A stretch of DNA of 33,850 nt from Rhodospirillales bacterium (GTDB lineage: Bacteria; Pseudomonadota; Alphaproteobacteria; CACIAM-22H2). Positions 16,415 through 24,014 of this stretch are shown here, in pieces. The stretch covers positions 1 to 33,850 of the forward strand of contig JACQAF010000161.1 in NCBI GenBank assembly GCA_016195145.1, written 5' to 3'. A program made the translations under genes and the position numbers. The number at the start of each line of letters is the position of its first letter. Within the stretch, counting starts at the first letter, position 1. The notes under the pieces were generated by a model, which was not told the origin of the DNA, did no database searches, and saw only the letters and a list, made by a program, of their open reading frames with translations.

Positions 16415-17083
16415 ATGTCCCGCCTCGCCCCGACTCTCGATCGTTTGCGCCAACTCATTGACACCGGCATTGGCCGGGGCAGCCGCCTGCCGCCCGAACG
16501 CGAGCTCGCCCAGCGTCTCGAAATCAGCCGCGGCACATTGCGCCGCGCGCTCGAGACGCTTGAGGCCGAAGGCGTCATCTGGCGTCATGTCGGGCAGGGG
16601 ACGTTCGTCGGCCTGCGCCCTGCCGGTCCCGACAATGCCGCGATCACCCGGGTGACCAACCCCGACGAGGTGATGGAGGCCCGGTTGGCAATCGAGCCGC
16701 ATCTCGCCAGGCTCGCCGCCCTGCACGCGACGGCCGAGGACCTTGCGCGCATGGAAAACTGCCTGCGCAAAGGCGATGCGGCGACCAGTATCGCGACCTA
16801 CGAAGCCTGGGATAGCCGGCTGCATCGCGCCATCGCCGAGGCAGCGCGTAACCGCATGCTGCTTGCCCTGTTCGACGCCCTCAACGCCGTCCGCAACGAC
16901 AAGATATGGGGGCGACTCAAGACCGAGACGCTGACCCGGCCGCGCCAGGAAGGCTATTCCACCCATCATCGCCGGCTTGTTGCTGCCATCGGCCATCGCG
17001 ACACGGCGGCGGCGGAGCAGATCATGCGCACCCATCTCGAGGCGGTGCGCCGCGACCTGCTGGCGCCGCGCGCCGCATCGTAG
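16415..17083 (+). CDS. GntR-family transcriptional regulator, FadR subfamily
   Basis: 222 residues. The N-terminal winged helix-turn-helix spans residues 1-70 (LPPERELAQRLEISRGTLRRALETLEAEGVIWRHVGQGTFVG). The C-terminal all-helical FCD domain includes EARLAIEPHLARLAALHATAEDL, WDSRLHRAIAEAARN, HHRRLVAAIGHRD and MRTHLEAVRRDL. The aspartate and histidines of those last blocks are the usual metal and ligand site of FCD domains. It is transcribed divergently from the FAH-tct unit across a 164-base AT-rich region with two matching palindromes. It probably represses that unit and itself until a carboxylate ligand binds. The ATG at 16415 lacks a strong ribosome site. Confidence 0.9.
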   Translation: MSRLAPTLDRLRQLIDTGIGRGSRLPPERELAQRLEISRGTLRRALETLEAEGVIWRHVGQGTFVGLRPAGPDNAAITRVTNPDEVMEARLAIEPHLARLAALHATAEDLARMENCLRKGDAATSIATYEAWDSRLHRAIAEAARNRMLLALFDALNAVRNDKIWGRLKTETLTRPRQEGYSTHHRRLVAAIGHRDTAAAEQIMRTHLEAVRRDLLAPRAAS

Positions 17084-17112
17084 CGGCCGGACGTGCATCG
17101 ATGCGCGCCGCC

Positions 17113-18111
17113 TCAAAACATGAACCCCTTGCCCACCGCCGCCGGAACGACGGCGTCGCCAAAGGCCGCCGCCAGCGCGGCGACCGCGCGCCAACCGGTG
17201 CAATGCGCCGGAACGATGCGTTGCAGCCCGAACGCCGCAAGGTCGCGCACCGTATCGACGATGCGCGCTTCGGGCGGCCCGGCGAGATGGAGCCCACCCA
17301 TCACGGCGTAAAGGGGAATGTCCGGGAAAGCCGCGTGCGCCGCAGTCAGCACATTCACCACTCCGGCATGAGAGCAGGCGGTGAAGACCACGAGTCCCTT
17401 GCCGCGCACATGGGCGGCGAGGAACCGTTCGTCCATGATCAGGGGATCGGGCTCCCAGTCCGTGCCGTCGGCCGCGCGTCGGACATGCGGCGGATAGCCG
17501 GTTTCATACGGGGTCAGGCGCGGAATCTCGCCGCTCAGAAAGAAGCGCTCGTCGAGCAGCAGGGTCGGCCCCGTTCCGACGACAACCCGCGCGCCGATAT
17601 CGCTCATCTCCTCGATGCCCGGAATTGGCTTGTGCGGCAGGACCGATCCGTCGCCCTGCCGGGCGCCGCGCTGGCGGAACATGTCGGGATGGACATAGAG
17701 CGGCAGATCCCGCCCCCTGTTATGCTGGCGGATCAGCGACAGCGCGGCCGGCAGCCCTCCGGCGTGATCCCAGTGCCCGTGCGACAGCACCGCAGCGCCG
17801 ATCGCCCCGAAATCGATGCCCAGCCGGAAACCGTTGCGCTGCACCGCATAGCCGGCCGGCCCCGCATCGAACAATACGGTCGATGTCGTCCCTTCCGCCT
17901 CGCCGGCGACGACCAGCGACAGACCGTGATTGGCGCAGCACACGCAATCGCCATCGAGCACGGCCATGCCCGCGGCGCGCAAACCCACCCATTCCGTCTG
18001 CACGAAAGGCGGATTGCTCGACAGGCTGTCGGTTGCGTTGTCGATCAGAACGCGCACCGTCAGCCGGTCGAGCGGACGCAGGGTCACGGGCGCGGTATTG
18101 GTAGATGCCAT
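17113..18111 (-). CDS. Metallo-beta-lactamase-fold hydrolase
   Basis: 332 residues. LSHGHWDHAGGL gives H111, H113, D115 and H116, the HxHxDH metal motif. The N-terminal LIDNATDSLSS, STVLFDAGPAGYAV and late FTACSHAGVVNVL segments resemble the MBL subgroup related to methanopterin-type phosphoribosyl synthases; the substrate is unknown. A cysteine pair (DCVCC, residues 55-59) precedes the metal site. It follows the CobW GTPase with a 24-base gap and is probably co-transcribed, so the GTPase may supply or guard its metal. It converges on the GntR gene across a short gap with a small GCATCGATGC palindrome. Confidence 0.87.
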   Translation of the reverse strand: MASTNTAPVTLRPLDRLTVRVLIDNATDSLSSNPPFVQTEWVGLRAAGMAVLDGDCVCCANHGLSLVVAGEAEGTTSTVLFDAGPAGYAVQRNGFRLGIDFGAIGAAVLSHGHWDHAGGLPAALSLIRQHNRGRDLPLYVHPDMFRQRGARQGDGSVLPHKPIPGIEEMSDIGARVVVGTGPTLLLDERFFLSGEIPRLTPYETGYPPHVRRAADGTDWEPDPLIMDERFLAAHVRGKGLVVFTACSHAGVVNVLTAAHAAFPDIPLYAVMGGLHLAGPPEARIVDTVRDLAAFGLQRIVPAHCTGWRAVAALAAAFGDAVVPAAVGKGFMF

Positions 18112-18135
18112 GGGGACGTCCTCGCCCTTCCGGCG

Positions 18136-19221
18136 TCAGAGAACGAGCGCGACGGCAGGCCGCGCCGCCGGCGATCCGGCCGCTAGCGCGATTTCGACCG
18201 TCGCCCGGTCGAGGTCGCGGGTGATGAAGACAATGCGCGAGCGGCGGTCCGCATCCGGCCAGGTCGGCAGCCAGACCGGCGGGTGAAACAGGCGCTGCAC
18301 GCCGTGGATGACCGCAGGCCGGTCGCTGCCGGCAATATTGATCAGCCCCTTCATGCGCAGAAGATCGTCCCCGCGATGAATCGCGAGGCTGTCGAGCCAC
18401 GCGGCGAGCTGGTCCCATTCGAACGGCGTGTCGTAGGTAAGACAGAACGAACGGATGCGCGCGTCGTGGCGGTGCGCAGCGCGGGATGCGCGGTCGTGCC
18501 CTGCATCGCCTTTGTCGCCGCCGCCCGCTTCGTAAGTGTCTGCCGCGAGCCAGGCCCGTGCCTCCGGCCCATCCCGGCCGGTATCGAAACCGTCGCCGTC
18601 GAACAGATCGGCCGGCACCGCGCTGTCGGCGGCCCGGCGGGCGATCGGCGCCGCCCGATTGAGCCGCTGCAGCCGAGCCGCGAGCCGTACAATCTCGGCT
18701 TCCGCCGCCAGATCGGTTTTGGTCACGATCAGCCGGGTGGCCGAGGCGACCTGTTCGACCGCTTCCATATGCGCATCGAGCGTCCGCCAGCCATTGACCG
18801 CATCGACCGTCGTCGCCACCGCCGTCAGCCGGCAGCGCGCCACGATCAGCGGATCGGACATCAGCATGATCAGGACCGGCGCCGGGTCGGCAAGGCCCGT
18901 GGTTTCGATCACGATCCGCCGGATCGACCGGCCGGCATGCTTGCCGCGCCGGTCGAGCAGACCGCGCAAGGCCCGCGCAAGATCGCCATGTGAGGAGCAG
19001 CAGAGACAACCCGAATCGAGCAGGATGGTGTCTTCCTGCGCCGTTTCGATCAGGGCATGATCGATGCCGATCTCGCCGAACTCGTTGACGATCACCGCCG
19101 TGCCCATCATTGCCGGGGTCTTGAGCAGCCGGTTGAGCAGGCTCGACTTGCCGCTGCCGAGAAAACCGGTGACGACCGCCACAGGAAGACGATCATCGGG
19201 GGACGGACGAATGGCGTTCAT
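18136..19221 (-). CDS. CobW/COG0523-family GTP-binding metal chaperone
   Basis: 361 residues. GFLGSGKS (residues 19-26) is the P-loop, GCLCC (71-75) the CxCC metal motif, and ETTGLADP the Walker B region. TKTDLA stands in for the guanine-specificity motif. The C-terminal half has the CobW_C domain, with a His/Asp-rich stretch (GHDRASRAAHRHD) that may hold metal. COG0523 proteins load or deliver zinc, cobalt or other metals to target enzymes. The frame stays open to TTG 19254, but ATG 19221 is the better start (AAGGAG about 12 bases upstream). I found no Zur-like box upstream. The neighbouring MBL hydrolase is the natural candidate client; that is inference. Confidence 0.9.
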   Translation of the reverse strand: MNAIRPSPDDRLPVAVVTGFLGSGKSSLLNRLLKTPAMMGTAVIVNEFGEIGIDHALIETAQEDTILLDSGCLCCSSHGDLARALRGLLDRRGKHAGRSIRRIVIETTGLADPAPVLIMLMSDPLIVARCRLTAVATTVDAVNGWRTLDAHMEAVEQVASATRLIVTKTDLAAEAEIVRLAARLQRLNRAAPIARRAADSAVPADLFDGDGFDTGRDGPEARAWLAADTYEAGGGDKGDAGHDRASRAAHRHDARIRSFCLTYDTPFEWDQLAAWLDSLAIHRGDDLLRMKGLINIAGSDRPAVIHGVQRLFHPPVWLPTWPDADRRSRIVFITRDLDRATVEIALAAGSPAARPAVALVL

Positions 19222-19323
19222 AACGTCAACCTGCTCCTTCGGTGTCGCATGCAACGATTGTCATGGGCAGTCCGCGCCAACCGCCGCCGGCGAAGAATCC
19301 GGCGGACGGCGGCGGGTATCGAT

Positions 19324-19896
19324 TCACCGTGCGTAATAGGCGCGCAGTGTCGTTTTCTCGATCAGGTTCTGGTTGAGATAGAAGCCGACCATCGCCGCCG
19401 GCGCGTTCTCGTCGAGCGGCAGCTTGTCGGTCTTCAGCGCGTGAACGGTGAACTCGTAGCGATGCGGCTTGTCGCCCGCGGGCGGGCAGGCCCCGCCAAA
19501 ACCCGGCTTGCCGAAATCGGTCCGGCTCTGCACGCTGCCGGCGGGGACGAGTTTGGCCCCTGCATTGCCGGCGTTCTTGGGCAGGGCGGTAACGTTCGCC
19601 GGAATGTTGAAGACGACCCAGTGCCACCAGCCGCTACCGGTCGGCGCATCGGGATCGTAGACCGTAATGGCGAAGCTCTTCGCCTCGGCCGGCGCTCCTT
19701 TCCACTGCAGGGCCGGTGAGACGTTTCCGCCCTCGCAGCCGAAGCCGTCGAACACCTGTTCGTCGGCGAGCTTGCGCCCCTCCTTGATATCGGCGCTCGA
19801 AACCTCGAAGCCTTGCGCGTTCGCCCCGGCCGCACCCGCCAGGACCAGCGCCGAGGCCAGAACCGCGCCCTTCGCCATCGTACCGATCGTTCCCAT
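19324..19896 (-). CDS. Secreted PEBP/YbhB-YbcL family protein
   Basis: 190 residues, beginning with a signal peptide (AKGAVLASALVLAGAAGANAQ, cleavage after ANA). The phosphatidylethanolamine-binding-like fold shows GGNVSPALQWKGAP, YDPDAPTGSGWWHWVVFNIP and CPPAGDKPHRYEFTVHAL, which form the conserved anion-binding pocket. Bacterial members are often labelled Raf kinase inhibitor-like, but their ligands are mostly unknown. The frame extends to 20052; ATG 19896 follows GGAGG at five bases, while ATG 19899 is too close to it. It stands alone after the terminator of the upstream hydrolase. Confidence 0.9.
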   Translation of the reverse strand: MGTIGTMAKGAVLASALVLAGAAGANAQGFEVSSADIKEGRKLADEQVFDGFGCEGGNVSPALQWKGAPAEAKSFAITVYDPDAPTGSGWWHWVVFNIPANVTALPKNAGNAGAKLVPAGSVQSRTDFGKPGFGGACPPAGDKPHRYEFTVHALKTDKLPLDENAPAAMVGFYLNQNLIEKTTLRAYYAR

Positions 19897-20070
19897 CATA
19901 ACCTCCATCCCATCGTGACGTTTGAATGTGGCGCGGGAGAGAGCCTGACTGGACTGTCCCTCGCGCCTCTTCGGGACGATCAGGTACCACGGCGAAAATT
20001 TACGCGATGTTCGCAAACAGCCGTTTTCTGTTCGCAACCGTTCAACCGCCAAAACGGTCGGCGAAGACGC

Positions 20071-20120
20071 AGAAAAGAAACTCCCCGCGCCGGTTTCCCG
20101 ATGGGAATCCGGGCGGGGAG
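20071..20120 (-). terminator. Rho-independent terminator after the alpha/beta hydrolase
   Basis: A long hairpin (CTCCCCGC 20081-20088 with GCGGGGAG 20113-20120, plus inner CCGG and TTCCC pairs) is followed on the minus strand by a TTTCTTTTC tract (complement of 20072-20080). It lies 39 bases downstream of the hydrolase stop. Confidence 0.85.
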
Positions 20121-20158
20121 GATCGCGCTCGCGCGGAGCCCTAAGCGCTGGCCCGTTT

Positions 20159-21121
20159 CTAGTCCCCGTTGACGAATTTGGCGATCACCGCAGCCGCATC
20201 GTCGGACACGATATCGGTGAAGAAGTGATCCGCGCCATCGACGATCGCGGTACGCACGTTGGGGTTCTTCTCCTGTTTGACCCGGCCGGCGAGGTCGGGG
20301 ACGACCATGTCCACCGTTCCGGCGACGACCAGAACCGGCGTGCGGATCTTGGAGAAGAACTGGGGCGAGTCCATCTCGCCATCGTCGCGATAGTAGGACA
20401 CGAACGTATCGGCGCGGACGGCCGCGTCAGGGCAGTTGAGGAAGCCAATCCCGCGCATCATTTCGCTGCCCTTGCCGGCGGCAACGAGCTTTTCCGCATC
20501 GGCCAGGCGCGCGGGCAGCGGCGCGTTATGGGCCATCTCGTAGCCATCCCTGACCCGCTTTTCGTCCCAGGTCAGCGGCGCCAGCAAGACGATACGCTTG
20601 ACCGCCGGGTCGATCTTGCCAGTGCCGTAGCGCATGACCTGGTTGCCGCCGCGCGAGAAGCCAAGGACGGTGACATCGCCCGCCCCCTGCCCCTTCAGCC
20701 AGTCGACCCAGGCGACGATTTCGCCCGCCGCGTCCTGAAGGCGGTGGGTCTGCGGCAGGCTGAAATCGGCGACGCCGCGCCGGTCTGAAACGTTAAGGCT
20801 AAGGGTGACGGCCAGGCTGGACACGCCCTGCTGGCGCAGCGTCGCCTGCAGCTGCTTCATCGTTTCCTGGCCGCTATGCGCCATCGTGCCGTGAACCATC
20901 ACGACCACGCCGTCCTTCCACGTCTTGTTCGGCGCGAACACCGCCTCGCCGAGCAGTCCCATTCCCTTGTGATCGGCCCGCACCTCGACGGCTTGCGCCG
21001 GCGCCGCTGGAACCGCTATCGCCAGCATGGCGATGCCGATAACCCCGGCCGCCAACCGCATCGCGCGCCCGGCCGCACCCGTTTTCTTGTTACAGATCGT
21101 TCGCTCAGATCGTTGCTTCAT
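20159..21121 (-). CDS. Secreted alpha/beta hydrolase
   Basis: 320 residues. A signal peptide ends near residue 44 (AVPAAPAQA). MVHGTMAHSG is the oxyanion region, GFSRGG holds the nucleophile S156, VVAGTVDMVVPD the acid, and GADHFFTDI the histidine. The enzyme probably acts in the periplasm on an ester or amide; the substrate is unknown. ATG 21121 has GAGGAGG nine bases upstream. A 43-codon ORF precedes it by 39 bases and a Crp/Fnr regulator gene diverges just beyond, so the pair may respond to that regulator. Confidence 0.88.
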   Translation of the reverse strand: MKQRSERTICNKKTGAAGRAMRLAAGVIGIAMLAIAVPAAPAQAVEVRADHKGMGLLGEAVFAPNKTWKDGVVVMVHGTMAHSGQETMKQLQATLRQQGVSSLAVTLSLNVSDRRGVADFSLPQTHRLQDAAGEIVAWVDWLKGQGAGDVTVLGFSRGGNQVMRYGTGKIDPAVKRIVLLAPLTWDEKRVRDGYEMAHNAPLPARLADAEKLVAAGKGSEMMRGIGFLNCPDAAVRADTFVSYYRDDGEMDSPQFFSKIRTPVLVVAGTVDMVVPDLAGRVKQEKNPNVRTAIVDGADHFFTDIVSDDAAAVIAKFVNGD

Positions 21122-21160
21122 CTTGGTATGCCTCCTCAGTTATGTTTCGTCGTTGCTACG

Positions 21161-21292
21161 TCACTTGCCCACCAGGAACGCTTTCGCTGCCGCCAGCTCC
21201 GGGCGTGCCGTATCGTCGGCAGCAGCCGGTTGCGCGGCAAAGTCGCCGACGGCAAGCGATTGCGCGGAGACGAGAAGAAAATTTCGACGCAT
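21161..21292 (-). CDS. 43-residue hypothetical ORF upstream of the hydrolase
   Basis: ATG 21292 is preceded by GGGAGGAC with ideal six-base spacing, and the frame runs 43 codons to TGA 21161-21163. The N-terminus (MRRNFLLVSAQSLAVGDFAA) is basic then hydrophobic, like a weak signal peptide, and the rest is alanine-rich. It could be a real small exported protein, a leader peptide affecting the hydrolase, or the remnant of a longer secreted protein. No family recognised. Confidence 0.5.
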   Translation of the reverse strand: MRRNFLLVSAQSLAVGDFAAQPAAADDTARPELAAAKAFLVGK

Positions 21293-21396
21293 GGTTGTCC
21301 TCCCGAACCAGACAACCCCCCGGTTTTCCGGATGTCGTGTATATTAGTACCGCGTAAATTAGTTATTAGAGTAGACAAAAACCCGAGCGCCAAATC
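21293..21396. promoter_or_regulatory. Divergent AT-rich promoter region
   Basis: About 100 bases separate the hydrolase unit (-) from the Crp/Fnr gene (+). The part 21335-21380 is strikingly AT-rich (TATATTAGTA, TTAGTTATTAGA), as expected for promoters. CATGAT-AGCG-ATCATG (21396-21411), a perfect 6-bp inverted repeat, covers both possible start codons of the regulator and could be an operator. Confidence 0.45.
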
Positions 21397-21945
21397 ATGA
21401 TAGCGATCATGTCGGAGACGATAATTCAGCATCTGCGCGACCTGCCGGGGACCGAACGGGTCTTCGACGAGGGAAAATTTCTGTTCCATCAGGGCGATAC
21501 GGTCGCGGTCCTCCATGAAATCCTGGACGGATCGGTGTCCCTGGCGCGCCATCAGGTCGATGGCGCCCTGGTCGTCACGCAACGCGCCATAACCGGCTCC
21601 ATCCTCGCCATGCCGTCGCTTTTCGCGGATGTCTATCATTGCGACGCCATCGCCGATCTACCGACCCGCACCCGATCGGTCGCCAAACCCGCGCTCTATG
21701 CGCGGCTGATCGAGCGGCCGAGGCTCGCCGCGGCGTGGCACGAACGCCTCGCCTCGGCGTTTCACAACGCCCTGCAACGGGCCGAAATCCTGTCGCTCAA
21801 AACCGTCGCCGCCCGCCTCGATGCCTGGATCGCCGCGCATGAGGGGAAATTGCCGCCGAAGGGCGAATGGAAAACGATTGCCGACGAGATCGGCACCAGC
21901 CCCGAGGCGCTCTACCGCGAGCTTGCCAAGCGCCGCAAGGACTGA
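21397..21945 (+). CDS. Short Crp/Fnr-family transcriptional regulator
   Basis: 182 residues, shorter than Crp (210) or Fnr (250). The N-terminal half fits a cyclic nucleotide-binding-like beta roll (VFDEGKFLFHQGDTVAVLHEILDGSVSLARHQVDG, with a GSILA turn). A long dimer helix follows, then a compact C-terminal helix-turn-helix (GEWKTIADEIGTSPEALYRELAKRRKD). No Fnr-type cysteine cluster is present, and the usual cAMP-contact residues are not obvious, so the ligand is unknown. ATG 21397 and ATG 21409 are both possible; neither has a clear ribosome site. It diverges from the secreted hydrolase unit. Confidence 0.85.
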   Translation: MIAIMSETIIQHLRDLPGTERVFDEGKFLFHQGDTVAVLHEILDGSVSLARHQVDGALVVTQRAITGSILAMPSLFADVYHCDAIADLPTRTRSVAKPALYARLIERPRLAAAWHERLASAFHNALQRAEILSLKTVAARLDAWIAAHEGKLPPKGEWKTIADEIGTSPEALYRELAKRRKD

Positions 21946-22046
21946 CGCGCCAGTCCACGGGCCTCTGTCCTCTTGTTTTTCCGCGATACCGAAATACCGC
22001 CATCGTTGCAGACACGAGCCCGAGACTCCCCGCCAACATCAATCGC

Positions 22047-22077
22047 TTGAGTCTGTAGTCCATACAGACAGTACAGT
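22047..22077 (+). promoter_or_regulatory. MerR-family-type promoter with dyad operator in a 19-bp spacer
   Basis: TTGAGT (22047-22052) and TACAGT (22072-22077) are separated by 19 bases. The spacer region carries the perfect dyad GTCTGTA-GTCCA-TACAGAC (22051-22069). A long spacer with a centred dyad is the hallmark of promoters activated by MerR-family regulators (MerR, ZntR, CadR, PbrR, CueR). It faces the merB-like gene. Confidence 0.75.
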
Positions 22078-22171
22078 GGGGATGCCTGCCCGGGTTTATG
22101 GCCGGAAGCGCGCAATCGAGCGCGACGCCGAAGGGCGATTTGCAACGACCCTTGCCGATAAGGAGAACGCC

Positions 22172-22960
22172 ATGACCAAGCCTGCCCCCGTTCGCACGGC
22201 AAAGCCCGCGGTGACATTGCGCGCGAAGACAGCGATGCCCGACTGGTCGGCCATCGCCAGCGAGCCGGCGGCCGCGGTGCTCGAAGCCATATTTGGCATG
22301 TTCGGCAAGGGCGACCGGCTGGCCGGCATCGACGAAGCCGAGGATCGCGTCTGGCGGGCTATTCAGGAGATTTTCGCTTATTCGGATTTGCCGCCGACGA
22401 CCCCAGCGATTGCCGCCGCGACGCGGCTCGATGGCAATACCGTGCGCCAGGCGTTGCAGCGCCTGCGCACGCGCGACCTCATTGTCGTCGACAGCGAAAC
22501 CGGCGATATCCGCGGCGCCTATCCGTTTACCCTTGTGCCGACCGAGCACCGCGTGACGCTGGGCGGTCGCGAACGCCTCGCCATGTGCGCGATCGACGCG
22601 CTTGGCATCGGCGCCATGTGCAGGATGGATACGGTCGTCAACTCGGCATGCCGCCACTGCAAGGCGAAAATCGCCGTGCGGACGGAACAGGACGGCCGCG
22701 CCCTTTCGGCCGTCTCGCCGCATGGCGCCGTCGTCTGGGCAGGTCTTGAATACGCCGACGAATGCGCGGCGACATCGTTGTGCCGCGTGCTGGCGTTTTT
22801 CTGTTCCGACGCGCATCTCGATCTTTGGCGGCGGGAAAACGACGCCCGGCACGGTTATCGTCTTTCGATGGCCGAGGGATTGCAGGTCGGCCGGGCGATT
22901 TTCGCGCCGATTCTCGCCGACGCGCCGCCCCTTACGGCCGCCGCAGCCGCCCGCGCCTGA
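22172..22960 (+). CDS. merB: MerB-like alkylmercury lyase family protein
   Basis: 262 residues, longer than plasmid MerB (212). Residues 75-110 form a winged-helix-like N-terminal part (TPAIAAATRLDGNTVRQALQRLRTRDLIV). AMCAIDALG supplies C139 and D142, and SLCRVLAFFCS supplies C204. These match the C96, D99 and C159 triad of MerB, which cleaves carbon-mercury bonds and sequesters Hg(II). Additional cysteines lie at 150, 160, 163, 198 and 211. AAGGAG sits ahead of ATG 22172. An in-frame ATG at 22082 would add 30 residues but falls almost on the expected transcription start. No merA, merT or merR is in the window, so a role in another thiol or metal response is possible. Confidence 0.8.
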   Translation: MTKPAPVRTAKPAVTLRAKTAMPDWSAIASEPAAAVLEAIFGMFGKGDRLAGIDEAEDRVWRAIQEIFAYSDLPPTTPAIAAATRLDGNTVRQALQRLRTRDLIVVDSETGDIRGAYPFTLVPTEHRVTLGGRERLAMCAIDALGIGAMCRMDTVVNSACRHCKAKIAVRTEQDGRALSAVSPHGAVVWAGLEYADECAATSLCRVLAFFCSDAHLDLWRRENDARHGYRLSMAEGLQVGRAIFAPILADAPPLTAAAAARA

Positions 22961-23078
22961 CCAGCCGCGACGGGCGCATCCGGGGCAAGACTCGGGGCGG
23001 GGAGTGCACTATTCTCCCCCGATCCCGCGCCGATTCTCCGTCGGCGCCCTCTCCGCCCCTCTCGACCGGAACCCGCTC

Positions 23079-23717
23079 ATGGCCTCTTTCCCCAACGTCA
23101 CCGTCGTCTCCCACCCGCTGATCCAGCACAAGCTCAGCCTGATGCGCGACAAGGAGACTTCAACCGCCGCCTTCCGCCGGCTGCTGCACGAGATCGCGTT
23201 GCTGCTCGGCTACGAGGTGACGCGCGGCCTGCCGCTCACGACGCGGCGCATCGAAACGCCGCTGGCGGCGATGGACGCGCCGTTCATCGAGGGCAAGAAG
23301 CTGGTGGTGGTGCCGATCCTGCGCGCCGGGCTCGGCCTCGCCGATGCGCTGCTCGAGCTCGTTCCCTCGGCCCGCGTCGGCCATATCGGGCTTTATCGCG
23401 ATCCGAAGACCCGCGCCGCGATCGAGTATTACTGCAAACTGCCCGAGGACGTGACGCAGCGCACCGTGATCCTGTGCGACCCCATGCTGGCCACCGCCCA
23501 TTCGGCGATCGCCGCCGTCGATCTTCTCAAGCGCAAGGCGGCTGTCCAGATCAAGTTCCTCGCCCTGCTTGCCGCGCCCGAGGGCGTGAAAGCCTTCACC
23601 GCCGCGCACCCCGACGTGCCGGTCACCCTGGCGGCGATCGACGAGCGCCTCAACGACCACGCCTATATCGTGCCCGGCCTCGGCGACGCCGGCGACCGCC
23701 TGTTCGGCACGAAATAG
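23079..23717 (+). CDS. upp: Uracil phosphoribosyltransferase
   Basis: 212 residues, the usual length. VPILRAGLGLADALLELVPSARVGHIGLYRD and YYCKLPEDV are hallmark segments, and the C-terminal YIVPGLGDAGDRLFGTK binds uracil. It makes UMP from uracil and PRPP in pyrimidine salvage. The PRPP loop reads DPMLATAHS instead of the common DPMLATGGS, so two glycines are replaced by Ala-His; activity may still be retained. The frame is open upstream to 22602, but ATG 23079 fits the family start. Confidence 0.93.
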   Translation: MASFPNVTVVSHPLIQHKLSLMRDKETSTAAFRRLLHEIALLLGYEVTRGLPLTTRRIETPLAAMDAPFIEGKKLVVVPILRAGLGLADALLELVPSARVGHIGLYRDPKTRAAIEYYCKLPEDVTQRTVILCDPMLATAHSAIAAVDLLKRKAAVQIKFLALLAAPEGVKAFTAAHPDVPVTLAAIDERLNDHAYIVPGLGDAGDRLFGTK

Positions 23718-24014
23718 GCGGTATCTCTACGCGTGCTATTTTTAAGAGGCGTTGATTCAACGGCACGGCATCATCGCCGGCTGACCCAGGATACGCTCTG
23801 CGGCCGCCGACAAACGATGGGGGATCATCCGACGCCCGCGCGATCACGCCGGGCCTTCACGATTTCGGCCTCGGAGAGGCCCTACCGTCCGCACAGAGTA
23901 CGTTACCGATAAGAGCGCGCAACCGCGCTACCCGCTACAACATGCCCACCACAAATTCCTTGGCATTGACTACTCAGCAGCTATCAAATTTTTAATCAAA
24001 TTTGCCCACAGAAC
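23718..24014. other. Gene-free stretch with a linker remnant
   Basis: No convincing gene. 23826-23885 resembles 24920-24975: both contain the 19-base TTCACGATTTCGGCCTCGG, which on the minus strand reads (S/A)EAEIV(K/N)AR. The rest becomes AT-rich towards the immunity candidate. I read it as the worn edge of the toxin cassette array. Confidence 0.45.
23856..23874 (-). repeat. Linker remnant copy 1
   Basis: TTCACGATTTCGGCCTCGG, identical to 24940-24958. On the minus strand the surrounding reading is LSEAEIVKARRDRAG, related to LAEAEIVNARPAG in copy 2. Confidence 0.6.
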
